Shown piece by piece: positions 1 through 6,000 of a DNA stretch of 8,279 bases. The notes below the pieces were generated by a model. That model saw nothing but the letters and a program-made list of their open reading frames with translations, was not told the DNA's origin and searched no databases. Both the position numbers and the translations under genes were made by a program. Numbering within the stretch: the first letter of the stretch is position 1; each line of letters starts with the position of its first letter. The DNA comes from CAZEMR01 sp964513465 (lineage in GTDB: Bacteria > Bacteroidota > Ignavibacteria > Kapaibacteriales > UBA2268), in the NCBI GenBank assembly GCA_964513465.1, contig CAZEMR010000107.1, positions 1 to 8,279 of the forward strand, in the 5' to 3' direction.

Positions 1-62
1 TTTCTTACGGTCCATCCATGCTCCAAGGATAACATAACATGATTTGTTCTTTTCGCTGGCAT
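1..62 (-). CDS. Partial small protein, N-terminus only (possibly DUF2188-like)
   Basis: An open frame starts at an ATG (60-62, read on the minus strand) and runs off the left edge after 20 codons. The peptide begins MPAKRTNHVMLSLEHGW and continues TVRK. The pattern of a basic start, then HV, then a GW-x-V-(R/K) strand recalls small DUF2188 proteins, which open with a similar 'HV...gW.Vk' element. That resemblance is from memory and rests on few residues. An AGG lies only four bases before the ATG, so the ribosome binding site is close and imperfect. No in-frame ATG exists further upstream before a stop codon. The gene would lie 73 bp downstream of lysA on the same strand. I see no hairpin terminator between them. 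Confidence 0.35.
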   Translation of the reverse strand, partial: MPAKRTNHVMLSLEHGWTVR

Positions 63-135
63 TTTCCTGCTCTTATGGAGAGTAATATCTGTTTTTAATA
101 TACATAAATATTCCTGATATTTAAAAACTTATCTA

Positions 136-1329
136 CTAAAGCGCCGGGTCGGGCTGGGTACGCACAAGGTCGTCCAGCGTCTCGCGGCGACGGATCAGGT
201 AGTCCCGGCCATTGTGGATCAATACCTCCGCCGGCCGGAATCGCGAGTTGTAGTTCGACGACATTGCGTAGCAATATGCGCCCGCATTTGCGAATCGGAG
301 CACATCGCCCTTGCGGATTTCGCCGACGACGCGGTCGGCGCCGAAGGTATCCGTCTCGCAAAGGTAACCGACTATGGTGTAAAGCTTTCGCTCGCCATCG
401 GGATTGCTCAGATTCGTAATCTCGTGCCAGGCATCGTAGAACATAGGCCGGATCAGGTGGTTGAATCCCGTGTCGAGTCCGGCGAAGGTGCAGGCAGTGG
501 TCTGCTTAATCAGATTCACCCGCGCCAGAAAGCTGCCCGATTCGCTGACTAGGTATTTGCCCGGCTCGAATTTGAGCGCCAGCTCGCGGCCGTACTCCAC
601 GCAGAACTCGTTGAATTCGCGGCTGAACGAGCGACCCAGCTCCTCGATATCCGTGCTCAGATCGCTATCGCGATATTTCACCTTGAACCCGCTGCCGAAG
701 TCGATATAATCAAGCTCTTCGAAATTCATTGCCTCGGCGAAAATCAGCTCCGAGGCGCGGATGAAGATTTCCGGATCGATGATGTCCGAGCCGGTATGCA
801 CATGCAGGCCGCGGATCGGTATGCCGAAATTGCGGATAATCCGCCGCGCAAGCGGCATCTGGTGTATAGATATTCCGAATTTGGAATCGATATGCCCCAC
901 GCTGATTTTTTTATTGCCGCCCGCCATCAGATGCGGATTAATGCGCAGGCAAAGCGGCTGCCGCGGATGATTAACCCCCATATATTCAAGCATTTGCAGG
1001 CTATCGACATTAATCCCGACGCCCAGCCCGATGGCAGCTTCGTATTCCGCCTCCGACACGCTGTTGGGCGTATATATAATTTCCCCGGGCGCGAATCCGG
1101 CCATCAGCCCGAGCCGGACCTCCTGCACCGAAACGCAGTCCAGCCGCGCGCCGATGCTCTTCATCAGACGCAGAATCGAGATATTGCCAAGCGCTTTGGC
1201 GGCATAGTGAATATCGAGCTGCGGCACATCGAATGCACGGCGGAAACGCTCGTAATTGCGGATAATTATTGCGCTGTCATACACATACAGCGGAGTGCCG
1301 TAGCTTTCGGCAAGCTGAAGTAAATCCAT
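136..1329 (-). CDS. lysA: Diaminopimelate decarboxylase
   Basis: This 397-residue enzyme is a PLP-dependent fold-III decarboxylase. It converts meso-diaminopimelate to L-lysine and CO2 in the cytoplasm, the last step of lysine synthesis. Visible landmarks in order are the PLP lysine in HYAAKALGN (K45), the substrate/PLP barrel motif GLHVHTGSD (174-182), the glycine-rich phosphate-binding FGSGFKV (211-217), FEPGKYLVSE (254-263), the dimer-interface cysteine motif CETDTF (C324), and the C-terminal AGAYCYAMSSNYNSR (349-363) followed by RPAEVL. Length is normal for the family, and all expected catalytic motifs are present. The phrasing of GHIDSKFGIS and GFNHLIRPM is typical of the Bacteroidetes-type LysA subgroup. 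The ATG start places the N-terminal YGTPLYVYD at the usual distance. The upstream Shine-Dalgarno is weak (an AGG in CACAGG). Local GC is high, about 60% in a hand-counted sample, as expected for a resident housekeeping gene. Confidence 0.93.
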   Translation of the reverse strand: MDLLQLAESYGTPLYVYDSAIIIRNYERFRRAFDVPQLDIHYAAKALGNISILRLMKSIGARLDCVSVQEVRLGLMAGFAPGEIIYTPNSVSEAEYEAAIGLGVGINVDSLQMLEYMGVNHPRQPLCLRINPHLMAGGNKKISVGHIDSKFGISIHQMPLARRIIRNFGIPIRGLHVHTGSDIIDPEIFIRASELIFAEAMNFEELDYIDFGSGFKVKYRDSDLSTDIEELGRSFSREFNEFCVEYGRELALKFEPGKYLVSESGSFLARVNLIKQTTACTFAGLDTGFNHLIRPMFYDAWHEITNLSNPDGERKLYTIVGYLCETDTFGADRVVGEIRKGDVLRFANAGAYCYAMSSNYNSRFRPAEVLIHNGRDYLIRRRETLDDLVRTQPDPAL

Positions 1330-1383
1330 GATAAACCTGTGGATTAATAATATAATATGTTTGAAATTAATAGGAATAAAAGC

Positions 1384-1406
1384 AAAAAGAGCGGAGGTCA
1401 GCTCCG
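1384..1406 (-). terminator. Short terminator-like hairpin in front of lysA
   Basis: Read on the minus strand, CGGAG-CTGAC-CTCCG (1406-1392) is followed by CTCTTTTTGC. This makes a 5-bp GC-rich stem with a T-rich tail. It lies 62 bp upstream of the lysA start and about 140 bp past the stronger Fic terminator. It could be a second terminator for the Fic transcript or an attenuator in the lysA leader. The stem is short, so function is uncertain. Confidence 0.4.
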
Positions 1407-1545
1407 TTTTCGGCGGTGGAATTTCGGTTTTATGCGAATGAATGAATTCAATTCAGTATTCTGAAAACTGGCAGAATGATTTAAACAAATATAATAAAAT
1501 CCTGAAAAATCGAAGGAAAAATTTTTATGCCGGATATACAAACGC

Positions 1546-1571
1546 AAAAAGCCGAAGGAAACTCCTCCGGC
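1546..1571 (-). terminator. Rho-independent terminator of the Fic gene
   Basis: On the minus strand the sequence GCCGgAGGAgttTCCTtCGGC (1571-1551) folds into a 9-bp stem with one internal A/C mismatch and a 3-nt loop. It is followed directly by TTTTTGCG. It begins about 50 bp after the Fic stop codon. The position and the T tract make it the natural end of the Fic transcript, separating it from lysA. Confidence 0.8.
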
Positions 1572-1618
1572 CAAATCTTATTTCTGGCATTTATCTATAA
1601 TTCCAATGGCTTAACGGT

Positions 1619-2746
1619 TTAATTATCAATAAATATGTCGATATATTTTTTGAATGCAAAAATCCTGTTTCTTTGCGCGCCGGTAATTTCCGTAATCACG
1701 CCTTTGCTTTCGAGATCATTTATAAGTTTGTATGCGCTGACGCTTGATTTTCCGATGATTTTTTCAACTGCGGCGGCGTCAACCACCGGCTGTTTATACA
1801 TATAGTCAATCACTCTGCGAGCATCAGCAGCACGATATCTGAATGATTTCAATATTTGTTCGATTTCTTTCTGCAGTTGCAAAACGCCGTCGAAAACTTT
1901 TATGCCCTGTTTCGATGTTTCTATTATTCCGGTCAAAAAGAACCTGAACCACTGATTTATATCATTATGTGTGCGCACCCGCGTAAGATTGTCATAATAC
2001 AGCGATCTGTGGCGCTCAAAATAATCGGATAAATACAATATCGGACGCTTCAGGATTTCTTTATTCACCAGATATAATGTTATCAATAGTCTGCCCACAC
2101 GACCATTGCCATCCAAAAACGGGTGGATAGTTTCGAACTGATAGTGTATCAAAGCAATCTTCAGCAAATCGGGAATCAGATTGGCATGGTCGTTTGCAAA
2201 TTTCTCCAGATCGCCCATCAAATCACTAATATAAGTATGCGGCGGCGGAACGAATACGGCTTCATTCAGAGTGGCCCCGCCTATCCAGTTCTGACTCCGC
2301 CGGAATTCCCCCGGAGTTTTGTGTCCGCCCCTGACACCCTGAATCAGCCTCTCGTGAGCCATTTTAATAAGCCTGGTGGAAAACGGCAAATCACCCAGAG
2401 CAGCAACAGTCTCATTCATAGCTTTTATATAATTTTGCACTTCTTCCCAGTCGTCGCGTTTTTCGCCTGAAATGTCATTTTTATCCATAAAGGCTTCTTC
2501 AACAGTTGTTATAGTCCCCTCAATTCGTGGGGACTTGGTTGCTTCTTTTGCTATGTGCATAGATATATACAAGTCAAGATTTACGTATTCCGAATACATA
2601 TCCAGTCTGCCTAATTGTCTGTCGGCCAGACTAAGCAAATAAAGAGTGTTCATATCGTCAATTAAATATTCACGATTGATCATCTCAGGGATAAATGATT
2701 TATGGCGGCCCTGATTTACAAAATTGCCACTATTGAAGTTTTGCAT
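1619..2746 (-). CDS. Fic-family protein (AMP-transferase type) with N-terminal inhibitory helix and C-terminal winged helix
   Basis: This 375-residue Fic/DOC protein probably transfers AMP from ATP to a hydroxyl side chain of a target protein or of itself. The core motif HPFLDGNGRVGR (208-219) is complete: catalytic H208, metal-binding D212, the GNG anion-hole loop and R219. Upstream, S72-PRI-E76-G77 fits the class II inhibitory motif (S/T)xxxE(G/N), whose glutamate blocks ATP gamma-phosphate placement in studied relatives. Residues around 20-95 look like the Fic_N domain, and VPPPH (166-170) sits in the target-binding flap region. The C-terminal part (about 305-370) reads as a winged helix: ARRVIDYM, then VEKIIGKSSVSAYKLINDLESKGVI, typical of transcription-regulator DNA-binding domains. 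GC is about 40% in two sampled lines against 60% in neighbours, suggesting acquisition. The gene stands alone with its own terminator and an unusual repeated upstream region (2788-2910). No antitoxin gene is adjacent, consistent with a built-in inhibitory helix. The target is not predictable. Confidence 0.93.
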   Translation of the reverse strand: MQNFNSGNFVNQGRHKSFIPEMINREYLIDDMNTLYLLSLADRQLGRLDMYSEYVNLDLYISMHIAKEATKSPRIEGTITTVEEAFMDKNDISGEKRDDWEEVQNYIKAMNETVAALGDLPFSTRLIKMAHERLIQGVRGGHKTPGEFRRSQNWIGGATLNEAVFVPPPHTYISDLMGDLEKFANDHANLIPDLLKIALIHYQFETIHPFLDGNGRVGRLLITLYLVNKEILKRPILYLSDYFERHRSLYYDNLTRVRTHNDINQWFRFFLTGIIETSKQGIKVFDGVLQLQKEIEQILKSFRYRAADARRVIDYMYKQPVVDAAAVEKIIGKSSVSAYKLINDLESKGVITEITGAQRNRIFAFKKYIDIFIDN

Positions 2747-2787
2747 GGAAAGCCTGAAATTACTGACGTGTTATTTAACATTTTCGG

Positions 2788-2910
2788 TCAAAACTTTAAC
2801 TAAGGATTTTCTTAGTTAAGGAAAATGCCCAAAATCTTAAATAAGATTTTTCTTAGTTAAGAAAAACGGGCAAAACCTTAAATAAGATTTTCTAAAATTA
2901 AGAAAATCCT
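2788..2910 (-). repeat. Three tandem 41-bp repeats with internal dyads upstream of the Fic gene (candidate operator array)
   Basis: Three imperfect copies lie end to end at 2910-2869, 2870-2829 and 2829-2788, at a pitch of 40-41 bp. On the minus strand each copy runs TTTTCTTAAcTAAGAAAA, then TC(C)TTA(T/G)TTAA, then a TTTTG followed by a GC-rich triplet or near it. Each copy contains an inverted repeat whose arms read CTTAA(C/A)TAAG. The copy nearest the gene has a perfect 9-bp dyad (2796-2804 with 2811-2819). The middle copy has one mismatch (2836-2846 with 2851-2861), and the distal copy is more degenerate. The array ends about 40 bp before the Fic start, so it lies where a promoter and operators belong. 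A pitch near four helical turns would put the copies on one face of the DNA. The Fic protein's own winged helix is the obvious candidate ligand, by inference only. Confidence 0.75.
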
Positions 2911-3075
2911 GAATAATAACAAGCAAAATAACATATAAATAATTTAAGCTGCCCGCACCAGAGAAAACATAATTATGGAAATTTGAAGCGTAAAAATTTG
3001 CAGAACGGAAAATAGCAGGCAATATTCAATATCTTTCTAAATTCTGCACAAATTCCTGACAAATTCCTCGCCCCC
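2911..3075. other. AT-rich spacer between the Fic repeat array and the tRNA terminator
   Basis: Together with the repeats and the Fic leader this completes a 373-bp stretch without a protein gene (2747-3119). I see no convincing coding frame. The only structure noted is a short direct repeat, ACAAATTCCT at 3048-3057 and again at 3059-3068. Nothing here resembles a second copy of the tRNA 3' end, so no attachment site is visible. Confidence 0.4.
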
Positions 3076-3105
3076 AAATAAAAAACCCGCTCGTGGAGCG
3101 GGTTT
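3076..3105 (-). terminator. Terminator of the tRNA-Ser gene
   Basis: On the minus strand AAACCCGCTC-CAC-GAGCGGGTTT forms a 7-bp GC-rich stem, extendable by three A-T pairs, with a 3-nt loop. The 3' arm runs into TTTTTTATTT. It begins 15 bp after the tRNA 3' end, the expected position for ending the tRNA transcript. Confidence 0.85.
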
Positions 3106-3119
3106 CGAGAGTTCGGTTG

Positions 3120-3209
3120 CGGTGAGGGTGGGATTCGAACCCACGATAGAGCTAATCACCCTATGCTGGTTTAGCAAACCAGTGCCTTCAGCCGCTCGGC
3201 CACCTCACC
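3120..3209 (-). tRNA. tRNA-Ser (anticodon GCT)
   Basis: The minus strand folds as a class II tRNA of 90 nt. The acceptor arm is GGTGAGG paired with CCTCACC, plus a G discriminator base at 3120. The D arm contains GCCGAGCGGCTGAAGGC. The anticodon arm is CTGGT-TTGCTAA-ACCAG with the anticodon at 3175-3173. A long variable arm follows (ATAGGG pairing with CTCTAT, one G-T pair), as required for serine tRNAs. The T arm is GTGGG-TTCGAAT-CCCAC. The 3' CCA is not encoded; the next bases are CAA. It reads AGC and AGT codons. Confidence 0.97.
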
Positions 3210-3235
3210 TGACGTCAATACCATAATAATAACGA

Positions 3236-3243
3236 CAAATATA
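3236..3243 (-). promoter_or_regulatory. Bacteroidetes-type -7 promoter element for tRNA-Ser
   Basis: The minus strand reads TATATTTG, a perfect match to the TAnnTTTG element used by the primary sigma factor of Bacteroidetes. It lies 26 bp before the tRNA 5' end. No clear TTG element is seen about 20 bp further upstream, so the call rests on the -7 match and position. Confidence 0.5.
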
Positions 3244-3277
3244 CGATTTATTGTGTGAATTTAAAAAATATTTTTTC

Positions 3278-4048
3278 TTACTGCGTTTTGTGCGTTATCA
3301 TTGCTGTGGCCTGAGCGGTCGGGGTCACCAGAACGCTTTGAATATCAACATGCCCGGGACGTGTTGCGCAGAATAGCGCGATCTCGGCTATGTCGCGGCC
3401 AAGCAGCGGATCGAAGCCTTTGTATACTCCGGCGGCTTTCTCGGCGTCGCCATGGAAGCGGACGAGCGCGAACTCGGTTTCGACCATGCCTGGGTCGATG
3501 CTGGTGACACGGACTCCGGTGCCGTTCAGGTCGATCGACATTGCCTTGCTGATAGCGCGTTCGGCGTGCTTGGTTCCGCAGTATACGTTGCCGCCGGGAT
3601 AGACTTCGTGGCCGGCGATCGAGCCGATATTGATCACGAATCCTGCGCCGCGGCTGACCATGCCTGGCAGCACCACGCGCGAGACGTAGAGCAGGCCCTT
3701 TACGTTGGTGTCTATCATTTCCTCCCAGTTTTGCAATACGCCTTCCTGGATTTTTTCGAGTCCGCGGGCAAGGCCTGCGTTGTTGATTAGCACATCGATA
3801 TTGGCCCACTCGGCGGGCAGCGAGCCGAATGCTTTTTCGACTTCGTCATAGCTGCGGACGTCGCAGGGGATGGCGAGCACCTCGGCGGAATAATCGCTTT
3901 TGAGCCGGGTGGCGACTTCGTTCAATTTTTCGTTGCGGCGGGCAGAGATTATAATCCGTGCGCCTGCACCGGCGAATACTTCGGCGCAGGCGAGACCGAT
4001 TCCGGCGGAAGCGCCTGTGATCAGCACGGTTTTACCATTCATTTTCAT
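3278..4048 (-). CDS. YdfG-type short-chain dehydrogenase/reductase
   Basis: This 256-residue classical SDR is closest in phrasing to YdfG, an NADP-dependent oxidoreductase that acts on L-allo-threonine, L-serine and 3-hydroxy acids such as malonic semialdehyde. Visible elements are the nucleotide-binding TGASAGIG (11-18), an arginine-containing strand end (SARR, 35-38) that fits NADP preference, CDV (62-64), NNAG (89-92), tetrad N115, S143, Y156 and K160 (YCGTK), and PGMVETEF (186-193). Family-typical stretches LPAEW-NIDVL-NNAGLA and VVLPGMVSR also match. The ATG is preceded by a strong AAGGAG (4060-4055) six bases away, which fixes the start. It begins 21 bp after the TraB/GumN stop on the same strand, so the two are probably one transcript. 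GC is about 60% in a sampled line. The physiological substrate cannot be read from sequence. Confidence 0.92.
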   Translation of the reverse strand: MKMNGKTVLITGASAGIGLACAEVFAGAGARIIISARRNEKLNEVATRLKSDYSAEVLAIPCDVRSYDEVEKAFGSLPAEWANIDVLINNAGLARGLEKIQEGVLQNWEEMIDTNVKGLLYVSRVVLPGMVSRGAGFVINIGSIAGHEVYPGGNVYCGTKHAERAISKAMSIDLNGTGVRVTSIDPGMVETEFALVRFHGDAEKAAGVYKGFDPLLGRDIAEIALFCATRPGHVDIQSVLVTPTAQATAMITHKTQ

Positions 4049-4069
4049 CGTTTTCTCCTTTTTTATTTT

Positions 4070-4933
4070 TCATAACTGTTCTACTTGATAGCCCCGGCGG
4101 CGCAGCAGGCATGGGATGCTTTGCTCGCCGACGAGATGCCCCACGCCAACTACGACGAATATCCGCCGTCCGCTTTTGGCGTAGCGTTCAATTTTTTGGA
4201 CCATATTCCTGTTGCGCTCTATCACCAGTGCATTATATATATCTTCGTATTCGGGGTAGTCCTCCGTCCATGCGTACTGGATGCGGCGGATGGCGGCTGT
4301 GTCGCCGCATTTCCATGCGCGGGCCATATCCAGCATCATCGAGTCGGCGCCGGCAAGGTCGGCAACGGTGGACCGGATAAATGCGTCGATGTTTTTGGTT
4401 ACCTGCGATTCGAGCATATTTACCTGCTCGTCGAGCGATTCAAGCTCGAGAATATCGAGGGAGTCGCGCTTAGCAAGATCGAGGAAATAGACGTCGATGC
4501 CCATATCGAAGTTCAGTTCCATTTCGCTGATAATAATTTGTGCGGCGGTGATTGCAGCAAACCAGGGTTTGAATTTATTATATATATTGGCGGGCATTCC
4601 CATTTGCGAAAGAAGAGAATCCAGCAGCCGATAAGTCGAGTCGGGCAACTGGCTTTCGAGTGTGCGATCGTCCTGAAAAACTGCTTTTTGCATTAATTCA
4701 AGGGGATTTATCTTGGCAACGTTGAATTCCACCGCCAGCGCATCGGAGCTGTCGTAGGCGCGCATAATCACATCATCCAGCGGATAGAACGATGAATCCG
4801 CGGCGTGAATCGAACCCAGCATATATACTTCGGATTCGCCACCGGTTACGCGCCAGAGGCAGCGCTTATCGTCCCTTGCGGCTAACGCAGCCGGAATCAG
4901 CAGGAGGATTATCAGAAAGTTTCGAAGTTTCAT
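4070..4933 (-). CDS. TraB/GumN-family exported protein
   Basis: This 287-residue protein belongs to the TraB/GumN (TIKI-like) superfamily, whose better-studied animal members are metal-dependent membrane proteases; most bacterial members are uncharacterised. The first 19 residues form a signal peptide: basic MKLR, a hydrophobic core, then ALA-A at the likely cleavage point, with no lipobox. The conserved GxxH motif is LGSIHA (G40 to H43), followed by a conserved acid in AVEF (E69). KPWFA (122-126) and GIDVYFLDLA (145-154) mark the middle. The C-terminal VVVGVGHLVGE (260-270, H266) carries the second conserved histidine. Both histidine motifs are present, so the active-site framework appears intact. 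The ATG is supported by the signal peptide rather than by a ribosome binding site, which is weak. It is the first gene of a pair with the SDR and is divergent from the slipin gene, with 135 bp between starts. Confidence 0.88.
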   Translation of the reverse strand: MKLRNFLIILLLIPAALAARDDKRCLWRVTGGESEVYMLGSIHAADSSFYPLDDVIMRAYDSSDALAVEFNVAKINPLELMQKAVFQDDRTLESQLPDSTYRLLDSLLSQMGMPANIYNKFKPWFAAITAAQIIISEMELNFDMGIDVYFLDLAKRDSLDILELESLDEQVNMLESQVTKNIDAFIRSTVADLAGADSMMLDMARAWKCGDTAAIRRIQYAWTEDYPEYEDIYNALVIERNRNMVQKIERYAKSGRRIFVVVGVGHLVGEQSIPCLLRRRGYQVEQL

Positions 4934-5068
4934 TCTTTGGTTTTATAAATAATTGAAAATTATAAAATAATCAAAGATTTCGAGAAAATTAAATATTTTA
5001 TATGATTATAAAAATCCTTATTTTCGGTGAAATTAATCCCTGCCTGAATAATCAATCTCGGAGGACAA
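4934..5068. promoter_or_regulatory. Divergent intergenic region, TraB/GumN and slipin promoters
   Basis: This 135-bp AT-rich stretch separates two divergent starts, so it must hold promoters for both unless either is read from further away. On the minus strand TATAAT occurs at 4964-4959, and on the plus strand TATGAT at 5001-5006. Neither has a good -35 partner at 17 bp, and no exact TAnnTTTG is present. The promoter positions are therefore only suggestions. Confidence 0.3.
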
Positions 5069-5869
5069 ATGGCCTATCTAGTTGCATTAGTAATAATTAT
5101 TCTTATACTTGCGTCCGCTATCAAAGTATTACGCGAATACGAGCGCGCGGTAATATTTCGTCTCGGGCGACTGATTAATACCAAAGGCCCGGGTATTATC
5201 ATTCTTATTCCTTTTATCGACAAAATGGTGCGGGTCAGCCTGCGAACTATTGTAATGGACATCGAACCGCAGGACGTTATCACCCGCGACAATGTTTCGA
5301 TCAAGGTCAACGCGGTTCTTTACTTCCGCGTTATGCACCCCGAAAAAGCGGTGGTCGACGTAGAGAACTATCTTTTCGCCACCAACCAGCTGTCGCAGAC
5401 CACGCTCCGCAGCATCCTCGGGCAGTCCGATCTGGACGAAACACTGGCCGAACGCGACAAGATCAACCAGAAGCTGCAGCAGATAATCGACGAGCATACC
5501 GAGCCCTGGGGCATCAAGGTATCGAGCGTCGAGGTCAAGCAGATCGACCTGCCGGTGGAAATGCAGCGGGCTATGGCTCGCCAGGCCGAAGCCGAACGCG
5601 AACGCCGATCGAAGGTAATCAACGCGGATGGTGAATATCAGGCTGCAAAAAAGCTTTCCGATGCAGCTGCCCAGATGCAGGACTATCCGATAGCGCTTCA
5701 GCTTAGATTTCTGCAAACCCTGGCCGATGTGGCCACAGAGAAGAATTCGACCACTATATTCCCCGTGCCGATCGACCTGCTGACTCCGTTTATGAAACAG
5801 GCCCAGTTCATGAGCGAATCGATCAAGAATCCCGAAGGCGCCGACAAGGGCGGAGAAGCGAAGGAATAG
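5069..5869 (+). CDS. Stomatin-like SPFH-domain membrane protein (slipin)
   Basis: This 266-residue protein has one N-terminal membrane anchor (about 3-19) followed by an SPFH/band 7 domain. Family signatures are REYERAVIFRLGRL (22-35), KGPGIIILIPFID (39-51), the RTIVMDIEPQDVITRDNV segment (59-76), and LRSILGQSDLDETLAERD (113-130). A long charged helix rich in A, E and R (about 163-202) predicts coiled-coil oligomerisation. FPVPIDLL (231-238) is the usual end of the conserved region. Slipins form large membrane rings or cages that organise lipid domains and often control membrane proteases. Their common partner NfeD is not adjacent here. GGAGG (5060-5064) four bases before the ATG is a near-perfect ribosome binding site. 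The hydrophilic tail (NPEGADKGGEAKE) is short and unremarkable. Confidence 0.93.
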   Translation: MAYLVALVIIILILASAIKVLREYERAVIFRLGRLINTKGPGIIILIPFIDKMVRVSLRTIVMDIEPQDVITRDNVSIKVNAVLYFRVMHPEKAVVDVENYLFATNQLSQTTLRSILGQSDLDETLAERDKINQKLQQIIDEHTEPWGIKVSSVEVKQIDLPVEMQRAMARQAEAERERRSKVINADGEYQAAKKLSDAAAQMQDYPIALQLRFLQTLADVATEKNSTTIFPVPIDLLTPFMKQAQFMSESIKNPEGADKGGEAKE

Positions 5870-5941
5870 AATGTATCGAATCCGGGCTTCGCAAAATCTG
5901 AGTCTGTTTCAAAATACTTTTTGTGATAATTCCCGTCAATC

Positions 5942-5982
5942 AAAAAAGCTCTCCCAATCGAATTGCGGAGAGCTTTTTTTTT
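5942..5982. terminator. Bidirectional rho-independent terminator between convergent genes
   Basis: AAAAAAGCTCTCC (5942-5954) pairs with GGAGAGCTTTTTT, and the stem continues inward as CAAT-CGA-ATTG with one bulged C. Nine T residues follow on the plus strand and six on the minus strand. It lies about 70 bp after the slipin stop and 18 bp after the sugar-transferase stop, so it can end both converging transcripts. Confidence 0.92.
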
Positions 5983-6000
5983 AATTTTTTTTAATACGGA

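Noticed and set aside
1527..1622. 31-codon plus-strand ORF with an upstream AAGGA
   Set aside because: It runs straight through the Fic terminator hairpin and the Fic stop codon, and its peptide resembles nothing; it is a chance frame.
2837..3022. A 61-codon minus-strand open frame between the Fic gene and the tRNA
   Set aside because: It overlaps the 41-bp repeats and the AT-rich spacer, is compositionally unlike a gene, lacks a ribosome binding site and resembles no family I know.
3048..3068. Tandem ACAAATTCCT copies near the tRNA as a possible attachment site or CRISPR-like repeat
   Set aside because: There are only two 10-bp copies, unrelated to the tRNA 3' end and without spacers, so there is no support for att or CRISPR.
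3345..3809. Arginine-rich 154-codon minus-strand frame inside the SDR gene
   Set aside because: It is an out-of-frame shadow of the GC-rich SDR coding sequence, which has all catalytic residues intact.
4085..4696. 203-codon plus-strand frame opposite the TraB/GumN gene
   Set aside because: It is antisense to a gene with a signal peptide and both conserved histidine motifs. The plus-strand product has no recognisable features.
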